64,000 nt of DNA from Micropterix aruncella (GCA_944548615.1 OX155950.1:29667691-29731690), one strand, 5' to 3'. Shown: positions 11,835 to 24,660, counted from the stretch's first letter. Numbers and translations: made by a program. Notes: generated by a model not told the origin, from the sequence alone.

Positions 11835-12569
11835 GGGACCATCAACATATTACGTAATCACCGAGGGGGAGGGGGGTTGGACTGAGGCTTACGCTTGATT
11901 ACGTGGAGGGGGAGAGGGGGTGCCCGTTCTGATTACGTAATCAACTTTAATCACCGCATAGCATTTTTTTAATTCTAAACCTGCGCGGAATTAGCGCAGA
12001 TACTGCATGTGCGTAGATACTCCTTCGTGCGATGTGCGTAGATACTCAACGCGCCACTCAATCCCACGTCTGTGATTGAGTGGCCAGGGCCTGTTCCTGT
12101 GCGCGCTGGCAAGCCGGTGGCCGCTTTGCGTCGCGGCGGCACGGCAGCAAAACTGTGGACTAATGCGCCGCTGCACGCTCTAACCTCGCTATTTGAAAGA
12201 TTAACGTCGTTGTGTGGCGCGTCAGCTATAGCGGATTACGCATGGAATTTTTCAGTACGTAAGCCAAAGCGTTTTCACTCCTCTCGGGACCGGAGGCTCA
12301 AAGGCCAACGAGGAGTGGGGGCAGTTTAAAATGAAATACAGCACGAAGGATCCGGAGTTCTGCCTCATTGTGGAAGAGTCTTCAAACACTTTACAAACGC
12401 TGGGTTCATGATTCTTCACATTTTTCTGCATAATCGGTTGATTACGTAATCTTGGGGGGGGGGAGAGGGGAGGTCCAGACCGGTGATTACGTCTGGTGAC
12501 ATGGTGGAGGGGGGGGGGGGGGGGGTCGAAAATCCCAAAAACGTGATTACGTAATGTGTGGACGGCCCC
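11835..12569. mobile_element. non-autonomous DNA transposon with GATTACGTAATC motifs
   Basis: The left end GGGACCATCAACATATTACG pairs with the reversed right end GGGGCCGTCCACACATTACG, and TAA flanks both ends. GATTACGT or its complement recurs about seven times near the ends, next to G-rich runs including a long G run near 12510-12526. The centre (about 11990-12340) is GC-rich, with a direct repeat ATGTGCGTAGATACTC at about 12007 and 12031, and has no recognisable domain. Superfamily not assigned. Confidence 0.75.
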
Positions 12570-13279
12570 TAAGTGGTAATGCATATGCGCATATTGCTGA
12601 TTAATTAGGAACAGCGCACAAAACTGGAAGAACAAGCAAGAAATAAGCATAATGCTTAGGAATGGAAATTATGCAATAAAACACAAAATATCGGCTTAGG
12701 CATTAAAACTAATTTTAAACTAGACCCCATTTGATGCGATACACTTAAGCTAATGAATAATCCAGTAACCGAAACAAGTTTTACGGGCATATTCTGATAT
12801 GTCCCTCAGCTCCCACTGCAAATTATTTTTAAAGATTCAATGAATACAAAACGTTGTTCACGAAATGGCGGTTTAATAAGCTGAAGTAGGCAAAAAAGAT
12901 CCTGAAAAAGAGGCCAGTTTTTTATTACAAAGGATTGCTATTAGTCTGGCGATTGGGTGCGCGGCCCGGTACGCTCAGAGACATGGTACATATTAAGTTT
13001 AGGGAAGAGGAACTGTTACACATGGGTCATATATGGTGAATATTGTATTTGTTCGATGGAATAAGTTAAGTATTTGGTCAATTAAAAATGAATATAAAGA
13101 TTTACAAATTGATACTGGGAAATATTATTTCCAAAATCATTTGGATTCGATTTATCCATATTTCACTGCGAATTTCTCATAATACATATAAATATAATAA
13201 ATATAACTGTCAGATGAAACTTTAGACTTTTATCTAAATAATCGTATAACATTTGAAGTGAAAATAAAATGTCCATGCA
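12570..13279. other. AT-rich DNA, nothing recognised
   Basis: No coding motif, repeat partner or RNA feature was seen. Confidence 0.45.
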
Positions 13280-13990
13280 ATTAATCGTTTCGGACCGATG
13301 ACGCCATGCATCGGGAATGTGTAACCCTTCGAGGACTGTAAGCTTTGTGGTAGAGAATGGAAATTGTTGATACTTAAAACTGTTTAAGGACGACGTAAAT
13401 AGGTTATTTACGACATGGTTATTTATGACATACAGGTTGTACGTCAAGTTTTGTGAAAATTGGTTGAATTGATTTTGTATAAATTGATGGGACATACGTG
13501 CTCCTGTGGTCGATAAAGGTGCAAAGTTACATTTTTTTCACAATTTGATTATTTAATTATTTATCAGTCATGTTTGTGAAAATTGGTTTAATAGATTTTG
13601 TACAAATTGAAGGGACACAAGTGTAATCCATAAAGATAAAAAGAAAGAACTTATTTCCAAAATTTGTATATTTTATTATTTAACTAAGAAATCATACACA
13701 CTAAAAATACTAAAAGAAAAAACAAATTGAAAAAGTCGCCATAAATACTTTAATTATTTATTTCAATCACCAGATTTCGTTGGTCATTTGCAAAATTTCC
13801 AAAAAAAAATTATGATATATTGTTAAACAATATTTTTATTGCTAATATTAAGATTCTGATGTTTCAATAACATGGCAAAATATAATTTACTAGTTATTAC
13901 ACATACATATGTCCCATGGTCCTTAAAAGTTTAAATGCAGCGTCTGTTAGCCAAATGCAGCGTCTGCTGGCTGAGTACCCAAATAATTTT
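13280..13990. repeat. interspersed repeat B, copy 1
   Basis: Shared blocks include GTGAAAATTGGTTTAATAGA and TTATTATTTATCAGTCATG; the 45285-45770 copy has the same blocks in the same order. GTGAAAATTGG occurs twice within the copy. Element class unknown. Confidence 0.7.
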
Positions 13991-14599
13991 ACTATTGCCC
14001 AAAATTCCCATAAGGCCCCTACCGTAATTTTAAGATACTTCAATATTTTTAAGTTTCTTCAAAAGCAAACAATACTTTGATACTTGACGTTAATATATAT
14101 AATTCAAATGTTCCAATGTTCCCCATTCATACAATGATATTAGGCTTGAATGGGCAGCCCTCATATTTAAAACAAAAGATTGTCATCGCTAAATCGCGTA
14201 AATTGCTGTAATTTAAAACTATCCATGAATTTTGCTAATATTATGAGTTTTGTCGCTGCTCTGACTAATAACAATGTCGAATTAATACAACATACCACAT
14301 CAAATAACAGTGAAAAATATTTACAGCCATAATAATTTATAAATACTTTAGCTCGGTCAAATAGTTTAATATCGTATCGTTCTTATGTGTCTGATAATAT
14401 TAATATCATATTGCAATGTAATGCAATTCACAGGATTTTACCAGCAGGTATAATATACTTAAATAACGCGTGAGAAATAGAAAACTAAAACCTTTCCATC
14501 TTGCTGCAATAAGAATTGTAATGTTCAACATTTATGTTATATTATCTACACTGATTCTATGAAATCGAAGACCATTGCGGTCGTTTGACATTATAAATA

Positions 14600-14998
14600 G
14601 GATAAAAACAAATTTACTGCGTCAAGTTTGTAGCATCCGAAGTTTCGGCGATGTTGCAACCGCGGTTGTCCGGGTAGACTGAAGTGCTCTCAATCGATGG
14701 GCGTCGAGAACATTTTTTTTTTAATTTTCTGAATGCCCATCGCTGAGCGCAAGGATGTACATATACTTATACAAGATACAGTGAGTGTTGTGTGCACGGC
14801 GGATTTTCAAAATTCACGCGCGCCGAACCCACCGCCTCACCGCCGTTATAATTTGCGAAGTAACAGCAGTAGTTTGCCGCCTACCCGCAGATCAACGGAT
14901 GACGATTGACAGCACTTCAGTCTACCATAGACAACGGCGGTCGCAACATCGCCAAATCGTCGGGTGATACAAACTTCACTCGGTAACTTTGTTTTTAA
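14600..14998. mobile_element. foldback MITE, family F1, long copy
   Basis: The arms of about 110 bp are inverted. The left runs from AAATTTACTGCG through TTTCGGCGATGTTGCAACC to GTAGACTGAAGTGCT; the right returns through AGCACTTCAGTCTAC and ACAACGGCGGTCGCAAC to GGTAACTTTG. The interior of about 180 bp is absent from the short copy at 2925-3088. A part-inverted GATGGGCGTCGAG / GCCCATCGCTGAG pair adds inner symmetry. Confidence 0.85.
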
Positions 14999-14999
14999 C

Positions 15000-15474
15000 C
15001 AATTCACTCTAATTCTGGCTCTGGAACGAATCTCATCGCTCATCCTTGTACAAAAATCTCCTTATCAATAAAAATTACAAATACTTTTTTTCAGTAAAAA
15101 CATCTCAAAATTGGTAGACATCCGACAGCTTCGTTTTAATTGTAGTATCCAAAATAGCACATCTATCTCTTTTTACTATTGTGAAGGTGAGGTGTAATGA
15201 GGTGGCCACAGAACATCCGGGTAAAAGTTTCTTTTCAACGAGTAGCAAAGTAATGGAACGCCCTTCTCGATCAATCACTAAAAACTATCACCTGAACGCC
15301 TTACTTTTAATGAGTGCAGTTTCAAATTACCACAAATGAACGGTTCAGCGACTTTGAAAAAGGCAAGAAAGTATTGGATACAGCATTGGGCAACTTGATC
15401 GATGACATTAGTAGATATACATTTATTTTCACTGTGGAAATAAGAGTATTTTCTTAATAAATAATAAGTTAACA
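15000..15474. other. non-coding DNA, nothing recognised
   Basis: No recognisable coding frame. The last part leads into repeat C. Confidence 0.4.
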
Positions 15475-15850
15475 GTAAAAACACATTTTAAAAAACCAGC
15501 TCTTATTAAAATGCTCTGTTCTGAGCCAACCCTGGGTGCAGCAGCCATGTCAGTGAAACTTTTAAAGGGCTATCATAATTGAATGCGTTTACAAATTTCG
15601 TGCCTGTACTGTTGACCGTTGAGGAGTACCCTAGTCGGGGGCCAACCCTGGTACACAATACCATGTCATTGTGAACCTTAGAACAGGCTGCCATAATTGA
15701 ATGCGTATGCAAAATTTCGTGACTGTGCTGTTGACGGTTGAGGAGTCCCCTTTTGTAGGAAATTTTGTATCTGAGGAAATTTTGTATAAGCATTCAATTA
15801 TAATAGTTCGTTCTAAGTATCACAAAGACATGGCTGCTGCGCTTATTAAA
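15475..15850. repeat. repeat C, copy 2, with an inverted partial unit
   Basis: Two forward units start at about 15531 and 15641. They are followed at about 15770-15845 by a partial unit in reverse: CATTCAATTATAATAG, then GACATGGCTGCTGCG. This gives a small foldback not seen in the other two copies. Confidence 0.8.
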
Positions 15851-16289
15851 AATATGGAGTCGGTTTTTTTTTTGTAAAAATTGTGTCTGTTACTTTCTTC
15901 TATTTCCCTATACGCTTAAAATTTATTTATAATGATTTGATGTCTTTATTAAGTGCGATATTTATTATTTACATAAAAATATATAACTATTGAGTTTAAT
16001 TAGGCATATAATCCGTAGTTTTGTAAATGTTTTATAATACAAAATAAATCATATTTCTCTTGTAATTTAGATAATGCAATCGCAACCTAAAACTGTATAG
16101 AAATTTTTTTGGTCGATTGAAGATATTTAAAAAAAATAATACATTTATGGAGCCAAATTATTAGTTGACTACAATTAAAGCCGTGTATTTTGGGTGTTTA
16201 TTTTTTTATTTAAAATCTAAGGCTTGTGATATAATAATAGTGAAGTTTATGAATAAATCTCTTATCCTACCCTTCCGGCCCAAAATTGC

Positions 16290-16650
16290 AAACACCGCTT
16301 GGAGCCCTGGTTTTATTTCTTCAAAGGAGGTATTCGCATAAGCTCTTTTACTTTGGATATCGCATCAGGGCAAATCCCACGAGAAACGCCTACGCGTATC
16401 GTCGTCTCTTTCGGTCACATTCATATTCAGTTGACGGCGAGTTAATTTGCATATTAACTGAATTATGGAGATGTAATTAGAGATTTCTGGATGGCCAGCG
16501 ATAGCGCGCGGACGATCCCTCAAAGAGAAATTGAGACCAAATTAAAAGTTGCACAAACTTGCGACAAGTCTGAGGCGCGACTGTTTCCGGGCTTGGCCAC
16601 CCTAGCTTTCGATCAGCTTCTGACGGCGAAACTAATAGGTATTTATTTAG
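16290..16650. promoter_or_regulatory. low-copy GC-richer block with octamer-like site, possible regulatory element
   Basis: This block has no repeat partner in the window. It contains TTAATTTGCATATTAA (16442-16457), which includes the POU octamer ATTTGCAT and flanking TAAT cores. Reading frames through it show no known domain. A regulatory role is inference only. Confidence 0.3.
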
Positions 16651-17389
16651 CCGTCTATAATAATATTGATAATTAATGTTTTTTATAACGAACATATATG
16701 TATAATAGGGTATATACCCCATGTTCTACCTAATGACTGAGAACCCTCATAATTTAAGTACTGCGCAAATACCAAAAAAAAAATATGTACACAAATTTTA
16801 GGATACTCTCATGAATTTCATTGAAATTTTCTTAAACCAATTTTCTATTGAAAATTTCATTACCGCCATAATATCTCGCATTTTTGTTCCTACTGAGAGT
16901 TCAATAATAGTGCTGATGAATAGGCAGACGCTTAATTAAAAAAAGATTCCAAACACTCGTAAACGCTGAACTTTCCTATTATCCGAATCATGCATTATTA
17001 TTTAATTATGATATAGTTTCTTATCACATGAATCATGCTCCGAATTATATTTAAAAAAGCAGTATGTTTCTGAAAAACGTTATTAATTTGAAACACTTTC
17101 CACTGACCCAGTTCAGCCCCTTTTAAAATCGACTGTAATAACCAACGCACGAAAAAATGTAAAAACCCTTCATAAAGTAACGATAATAAATCAGAGTGTT
17201 ATTAAAACGAAATAAAGCGTACACAAATTGAGGACGTAAAACTCTAAAACGACAACACGCCGTACAGAGGGGCAAAATGCTAGAATATTTGATATTAAAA
17301 TAAAATATTTTACAATACTTATACGTTGGCTTTGGAGTTTTCTTAAACCAAATAATAGCAAAAATGATTCCTATCAATAGAAAGGAACC
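16651..17389. other. AT-rich DNA, nothing recognised
   Basis: No motif or repeat partner was seen. Confidence 0.4.
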
Positions 17390-18420
17390 TCATGAGGATA
17401 CCAAACTCGAATGGCCCAATTCTTAGAAAATTTTATCCTCCAGAGGATAAGAGCCTATTTTGCCCGCAAGACATAATCAATACACAATACAAAATACCAA
17501 CACAGATGCGATTGCGAGAGTCTTCTGGAAAACTATTAACCAGCCTCGATATGATGAATAAAACTTGTAGTCTATTTTGGGACCTATTCAATACCTTCGA
17601 TTGCGTCGATCAACTTGCTTCAGAAACTCGAGCACTACGGCATTAAAGATAATGATCTAATCCTAATAGAATCATATTAACATAGACGGATGTAAGTCAC
17701 GTAAGTCCACAGAAAATCAGTAAAGGAATACCGCAATTTTCCATTCTGGGAGCTTTCCTTTTTCATGTGTACATCAATTATATATAGATTGCATGATATC
17801 GGAAAACGATGAAATTGTACTGTACGCAGTATTTTTTTATACTACACTAATTTCTAGCGACGCAAACTTTAGTGCTAGTCATGTCAATTGATGATGCAGT
17901 AAAAAGCTAGATACATACTTGGCACCAAGTAAAGTGGTTATCCCTTAATGAATACAAATCGACCTCCATAAGTTTGTCTCTTCGTCTATCCCAAAAAAAA
18001 TTTTAGGCGTATGACGCGTATGGCGTATTTTAAGCGTTAGAAAATGTTGATTATACTAAATTTCTAGGCGTTCATATCGATTGATACTGCAATGGTAATC
18101 TCATTTAGAAGAACTGAGAGAAAAATTGAGCAGCACCACATTGCCATTGAAAAAAATAATTTGGCTTTAAAGCTGCCAAACGTATTTATTTTGTCAAAAA
18201 AATTATGCCATTTTAGACACCAATAGTTCGAAACTTCCTAATAATTCATAAAAACAAAATATTCAAAAAACAAGGCAATGTCATATTCGTTGACCGCAAT
18301 GAATCATTTTCCTAAAAACATTAAAAAATTCTTTGAGTAAATCCTAAATTTCCCTATCTCTCTATGAATACCTTCAACGCCTTTTTACTGCGTTGAATAT
18401 AATAGCTACTAGGTTGAATA
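17390..18420 (+). mobile_element. heavily decayed LINE reverse-transcriptase relic
   Basis: Plus-strand pieces fall in reverse-transcriptase order. LFNTFDCVDQ (17585-17612) is the expected catalytic D block with altered flanks. LQKLEHYGIKDNDLI follows in another frame. A GIPQ-like site gives FPFWELSFFMC, and KFLGVHID occurs near 18060. No catalytic YADD motif was found and stops are frequent. It is inactive. The clade is not assigned beyond jockey/CR1-like. Confidence 0.75.
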
Positions 18421-18741
18421 TATGTAATAACTAGAACTAATCAACAAACCACTGAATTTTCCTTCGCTTAGATTTTCGAGCTAACATAATTAATATAGTT
18501 ATAATATCGATATTTTATTTTTAGTCATTTTTAAATTGAGCCTTTTGGATTTTTTTTTCTAGGATTATTCTCTGATATTAGAATTTAAAAAAAAATATTT
18601 TAGGAACACTAGTAGATATTTGGTTAATAATTATTGTAAATTTCAATACTCACCAATAATGGGTGGAATCCAAATTTGAGATTTTATTCTTTAATTGATC
18701 AATTTAACCTTTTTTTTAAAAACGACAAAAATATATTTCAA

Positions 18742-18925
<184 letters not shown>

Positions 18926-18944
18926 CTATATGTAGGTACATAAT

Positions 18945-20640
18945 AAGTTATGAAACTAAAGCTATACCTATTATCTACTTAATATAAAACCAGCCCGTCA
19001 GGGTCGACGATGAAAAAAAAGACAGGAGCGCCAGAGGTTTGATTCCCGGGGGAGACTGGTTGACCCAGTGTCCTACCCAGGTTCGCACCCCGTGCGTGGA
19101 GGCCGTCGGATGGGTGTTGACCCGTGAGTGTGACCGACCCTGAACACATGGGTCATCGTGGCCACCTCATCATGGGCCCGTTAGCTCCGACTAACAGTTT
19201 AGAGTTTCAAGGCGATAGGTGAGGGCAGCAAACCCCGCCCACCGCCCGGGCAGTTATAACGACGAGGGTCGTCTTGTCTGCCCGGGATGTCGTGCTACGA
19301 CAACCCTGCGCGTACCAGAAGGGTAGAACGCGCAGGGGGTGAAATAGGGTAAACCACCCCCCCCGTACCGCCCCGAGAACCGATGTATTTATAATAATAA
19401 AAGAATTTACAAAGTAAAAATTTACAAAAATAATACTAAATTTACCATATTCACAAAATAAAAAAAAATAAAACAACAAATAACAAATTTAGGGCCGGTA
19501 AGTGGGGTAGAGGACGCTCCAGAAACGATGATGGTGGAGGCGCACGGTCCGTGGGCAGGTCTCGGAGCAGCCACGGGGGGGAGGAATCCCTGGATCCTGC
19601 AAAGAACGAAACGCCCTTCGGGGCGGTAAAGAGACGGACACAAAGACGGGCACTTCGGGCTGGAAGTAGCCGCCGAATCACGCCACCAAGGAAGAGGGTA
19701 CCCCCTGGGGGGTATCCCGAGGCCTCATGCTTTCCCAAGAAGCCACCCAGTGCTCCACAAGCTCGCCAAACGACTGGAAGCAGCTCCTACAACTGACCAG
19801 ATCCGGGTACCAAATCGGAGAGCGCCCAACGCACGCGCCCACTGCATCCATCAATTTCTCCCGTGCAGCCGCTAGAATTGGGCAAGACCAAATTACGTGT
19901 TCCGCAGTTTGGCGACCATACCCACAGGCGCATCGGGGGTCATCGGCAAGTCCAAAGTCAAATAGTTTGGCTCTGAACTCTCCGTGGCCCCCAACCAGCT
20001 GCGTGGTATTGTGGTCGAACCGCAGAAACGAATTTGCCATCCGCACTGCGACGGACGGGAAAAAGCAATGGGTGAGGCGGCCCGTACCCCCGGCGTCCCA
20101 TCTAGCCTGCCAGACACGCAAGGACTCCACCCGAATCAGGCGGGCAAACTCCCCAGCTCGGTGCGCCACCGGGTCGATCGACAGGCCATGAAGGACTACC
20201 GGCTCGCCCCGGCGGTACCGCGACAACGCCGCACGCTCCAGAATCTCCAGGTCAATCGGCAGAACGCCAGCGATGACGGGTAACGCAAGAGTGGACGTCG
20301 TTCTGTACGCCCCGGTCAGGGCCACGAGAGGGATGCGCTGTCCGCGCAGCAGCGCGACACGCGTCGCCTCAGGAACAGCAGACTCCGTCCAAGCGCGTGC
20401 GGCATAAGTCGCACGCGGGACTAACAGTCGAGGGAGTCTGGAAACTGTATTGTTTCCTATAGAGCGGGGGTGGTTGCGTACCTTACGGCGACTGCTCTTG
20501 AAATGACCATTGGCCATCCGATCCCGGTTCAGAGCCGGGCAAAGGAAGCCTTGGTCCGCGATAGATTCGGTATACACCGTTTCACCGCTTCGTAAGGGAG
20601 AGGACCGCGCAAGCGACCTCGAACTCGGAACCAATCGAGA
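18945..20640 (-). mobile_element. R1-like LINE, C-terminal ORF2 and 3' UTR
   Basis: An open frame at 20634-19678 reads VPRATYAARAWTESAVPEA, then LTGAYRTTSTLALPVIAGVL. It ends in a cysteine/histidine knuckle, CACGYGRQTAEHVIWSCP (about 19900-19950). This order is typical of the C-terminal part of R1/TRAS/SART-type elements. The reverse transcriptase is missing. After the stop the GC-rich 3' UTR runs to about 18945 and contains a tRNA-like GGTTTGATTCCC. The frame is open for over 300 codons, so this copy is fairly recent. Confidence 0.85.
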
Positions 20641-20880
20641 GACCGGAGAAATCTGGTCACAATTGGAAGTAAGGGCGCGAGTATCTCGAGCCGCCGGGTA
20701 TTATTCCTGGCTATCTCGCGGTAAGGAGTTGGTCTCTTACGGGTTGTGGTGTAGCTAGACGTCGGACTGTTTTTGTCCAAAGTCTTCTACGCTCACTGCA
20801 GGTCGATAGAACGACTAATCGGTAAAACGTCCTGTGGTGACGGGCTCGCCCGTTGTAGTTGACAACTCAATATGTTGTAA
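20641..20880 (-). repeat. 5'-side fragment of the R1-like element, or adjoining repeat
   Basis: Minus-strand sequence just upstream of the R1-like ORF. Its outer part (20795-20880) is nearly identical to 44785-44880, sharing CGGGCGAGCCCGTCACC and GATTAGTCGTTCTATC. It is either the element's 5' region, which would make this an internally deleted copy, or a separate repeat. Confidence 0.6.
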
Positions 20881-20989
20881 CAGGTATTTCCAAAAGATTT
20901 CTACTACACACCTTCACATCAAAGCTTCATTTAATTCCAATGAAGTCATACCAGTGATTGATTTCAACCCCATATTTTTCATTCTGTAA

Positions 20990-22545
20990 TTCTAAGAGAT
21001 AAGGGTAAAGGCTCTCGAATATTAACGGCTAACTACAGACCGATAGCAATTGTACCTGTATTTGCAAAAAAAATGAGCTTGGGATTTCCAACAGAATAAA
21101 TGAACACTTCAACAGCAGTAAACTTTTTTGTGATGAACAGTATGCCTATCGCTGCAACCGCAGCACTGTATCAGCTGCACAAAAATTTGTCACGCATGTA
21201 ATGAAAAGTCGAGAAGCTGGAAGACATGTCGCCGCCATTTTTTGTGACTTATCAAGAGCCTTTGATGTGATCGATCACGACTTGCTGCTGACGAAATTAA
21301 AACATTACGGTTTCGATGGAAACACCTTGAACCTAAGGAATTCTTTTCTTCGCAACAGGCAGCAAGTGACTGCTATTGAGGACTGTCACTCCATAGCGGG
21401 CGAGATAGCGATAGGCATACCGCAGGGATCTTGTTTGGGTAACACTCTGTTCCTATTATATATGAATGATATTACAAATCGCGAGCTGAACTGATTCTTT
21501 ACGCAGATGACACATGCGCAGTAATAGAGAGCGAGAGTGTACCATCGTTAACCAGCAATACCCAACTTGTGTTGAATGAGTAGTTAGGTGCATGGTTTGA
21601 CGCTAATGGCCTGATACTCAACATTAACAAAACTAATGTTATGTATTTCAGCCTTAGACCTACTAAAACCGAAATACATGTGACCGTCAATAACGAAGAA
21701 CTAACTCAAGTATCCTCAACAAAGTTCTTGGGATTCGTAATCGATAATGAGTTACGGTGGCACCTACATATTGATGCTTTATTTGATAAATTGGGAAGAG
21801 CGTGCTATGCACTCCATCGCATCGCTTCATTCCTCGATTTATCCGCGCTGCGCATGTGTTACTTTGCATATTTTCATTCACTGCTAACGTGCGGCGCGAA
21901 GTTATGGGGGCGAGCAGCCGACAGGCAGAGGGCCTTCGTTATGCAGAAGCTTGCAGTCCGCACAATAGCGCGTGTGGCGCTTGATACGCCAGCTAGACCT
22001 TTGTTTAGAGATCTCTGCATCATGACGCTGCTGTCCATTTATATAATGGAAGTGCGCTGTTCGTTCGCAGAAATCTAGTCGATTTCGAAGTGAATGGTGT
22101 GCATAACCACTATCCAACAAGATCCCGTAGCAGGCTACGTTCGGTAAGTCATGCATTATCCAAGTCGGAGAGGCTAGCCTATATCGCCGGCCCAGCGGTT
22201 TACAACAAACTCAGCGAGCACATTAGGCAGGCGCAATCCCTTGACGTTTTTAAGAGACGCCTTAAGAGGTACCTCTCAGATAAGGCGTTTTACTCACTGG
22301 AGGAATATTACTCCAGTGAAGTCTAAAATGCTTTGGTGGCTATAGTGTGTATTGATTTCTTTGCATTTTGTCTTGTATTTCCTCTTTTTACATTATTCTT
22401 GTATTTTTTTTGTTTATTGCTATTTTTTATTTACGATAAAAATGTTTGTTTGCTAATATGTATGGATGTTTGCCAATATGTATCTGACTTGTATACCAGT
22501 ATACTAATAAAATGAATTTGAATATGAATATGAATATATTAATTT
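20990..22545 (+). mobile_element. LINE with reverse transcriptase, 5'-truncated, frameshifted
   Basis: Plus-strand frames give NYRPIAIVPVFAKK, CDLSRAFDVIDHDLLLTKLK (catalytic D), IPQGSCLGNTLFLLYMND, and YADD after a frameshift near 21490. The thumb region with KFLGFVIDNELRWH (21721-21765) and the C-terminal YNKLSEHIRQAQSLDVFKRR follow. The 3' end has AATAAA at 22506 and a (GAATAT)n tail to about 22540. The endonuclease is absent. A jockey/CR1-like LINE is inferred from motif order. Frameshifts and in-frame stops make it inactive. Confidence 0.9.
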
Positions 22546-22839
22546 CATTAAAAGAGTTATTAATAATCATTATTGCACACATTGCATTTATTCACAAATG
22601 TAACTTTATTGTAGAAAGTCAATTTTACGTTTTGCCAGCTGTCTGGATTAGGATACACTGTGCGAGTCGTACAGGCCGGAGAATAATTGCACAGTTTAGG
22701 AGAAGCGTATTCCTTCTCTACCAGATGCATCACGCATTTGATAGCAGCCAATTTGTCCTCAAAATAACATGAAAATATATGTTTTCATTACTTTGCATTA
22801 TTTGATTTATTCCATTTTTAATCAAGAACTAAATCATCA

Positions 22840-23240
22840 GGGACTGCTTGGAGCAGGAGCATCGGGCATCCTGGAAACAGAGCCAGGGGTGTCGCCAGGC
22901 AAAAGCCATGATGGAGCAACTACTACAAAAGAAAACCAAGGTCCTACTTCACATGAGCAAGAAGAACCTTAGAACCACTATCGGTCTCCTCACCGGACAC
23001 ACGACCCTTAGAGCTCATCTAATCAACCTTGGCTTGACCGAGAGCAAGGACTGCCGAATATGTGGCGAAGAACCTGAAGACAGCATATACATCGTTGGTC
23101 GCTGCCTAGGGCTCGCCGCTAAAAGACACAGTTTACTGGAACGAGCCTTTCCCCAACCTAGCGATCTGCCCAACTTGAAGGTCAGTGATCTACTTGGACT
23201 GGTAAGAAGTACTGGGATACTAGCTGACCACTGACCTAAC
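22840..23240 (+). mobile_element. LINE C-terminal fragment with zinc knuckle
   Basis: An open frame at 22848-23234 includes RTTIGLLTGHTTLRAHL and CRICGEEPEDSIYIVGRC. This is the usual C-terminal Cys/His knuckle after the RNase H-like region of some insect non-LTR elements. It ends VSDLLGLVRSTG..., as such ORFs do. The rest of the element is missing. Confidence 0.85.
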
Positions 23241-23449
23241 CACATAGGGGGTAATTACAAAAGATCTTATAGATCTAGAAGACATCAAGGGCTGGAAACA
23301 ATTGTTAAATTGCATGATACATTGCACTAATGTGTACGGCAAATTCTTTCATTTCATATTACCTTTCGTCATTCTGTACGCAGCATAAAATATACAACTC
23401 AGCGCCATGAGATTTCTCATTCGTGTCGCATCTGTTCTGAAAATATCTG

Positions 23450-24660
23450 GTTAATTAATCTATGTTACAAGATGGCGTCACGGCTGAAAAGCGATCTGAG
23501 GTCAAAGTAAAACCGACCGAAACGCCGTTAATTAAACGTGCGTTTAAACGGCGAGCGACCACTCTAAAGGTTGGAAATAAAAGTCGTAATTAACCCTTAA
23601 TTACTGACGGGGGGTAAAAAGTGCCTCTGCTCTCCGCAGGCGTTAAATTCCGACCTACAGAGAGTAAGGTAGACCGTTCCGATGAATCGGCGCATACATT
23701 AGAACCGCATTGTTTTAGGCTTCAAAATAATCGCGACCTAAGTACCTATTAGTGGTAAATTAAATAATTAAAGGAAACCCCGAATCAAAAAGAAGTGAAT
23801 TACCGCAACAAAAAAAAACGCAAACGTGGGTTCTCTTTATAGCCCGGGAGCCCGCAGTATGATTACTTACCTCATCGAATTGCAGAATAATACCGCTTTA
23901 AACGAAAAGTAGACCTCAAATAGGTAAGACAAAAATTGGTCTGCCGGGGCTCATCTTGGGGGGTTTTCCGCAGCGAAGAGCTAAATGGTTCCCCTCGAAC
24001 CATAATTTTACCTCACGTGGTAACCGAACGAAACATTTTGGTTGGCTTTAGAGTCCATTAATAGAGTCTAAAAACCCACTTCTGCCGACCTTCCTGTTTG
24101 AGGTTTCGGCAGTCCAACCATTTTTAGAAAACTATTAATCTAATTTTTACCTCAACTAGTTACAGGATGAAGCTAAGTTATCGCAGTAGCTAAAATTATG
24201 CTCTTAATATATTAACTGGTCATCCAGCTCGCAGCCTGTTAGTTTTCACAGTCTAACCAATTTTGCTTTATTTGTTTGTAGTTACCGAAATCCTCGAAGT
24301 ACGTGGCTGAGGTAATAAATAAAGCTCTAATCTGCTAAAAACACTGGGAACATGTGAATACTTCATGTAAAACTAATTTTGCAAATAAAACTTCGAAAGT
24401 TTGAGAAAGCTAGGCGTTAATTGTGACGTCACAATAGCAGTGGTAAAACGTAGTAGGCTCCAGTATTAGACAAACTTTTATGAACACGCTAGAGTGTCAA
24501 ATAAAACTAAACAAGATGAGTATTAGCATTTTATTTTTGAAAATATGATTAAAGATATTTTTATATAAAACCTGTTCCAAATAATATGTTCAATGAATTT
24601 ATGAAATGTAACGGCATTTAAAGCAACTTTTAGACAATCGCAAATGAATGTTATTTAAAA
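23450..24660. other. low-copy non-coding block, possible regulatory DNA
   Basis: No partner elsewhere in the window, no transposon motif and no convincing ORF. It holds GTAATTAACCCTTAATTAC (23586-23604), a near-perfect inverted pair of homeodomain-type TAATTA cores, and GTTAATTAAACGTGCG nearby. Function is inferred from these motifs only. Confidence 0.35.

Noticed and set aside
12252..12650. Minus-strand 132-codon ORF rich in proline
   Set aside because: It runs through the terminal G-run of a DNA transposon; composition explains it and no domain is visible.
19422..20283. Several other frames across the R1-like fragment
   Set aside because: Shadows of the 318-codon minus-strand frame in GC-rich sequence; they lack conserved motifs.
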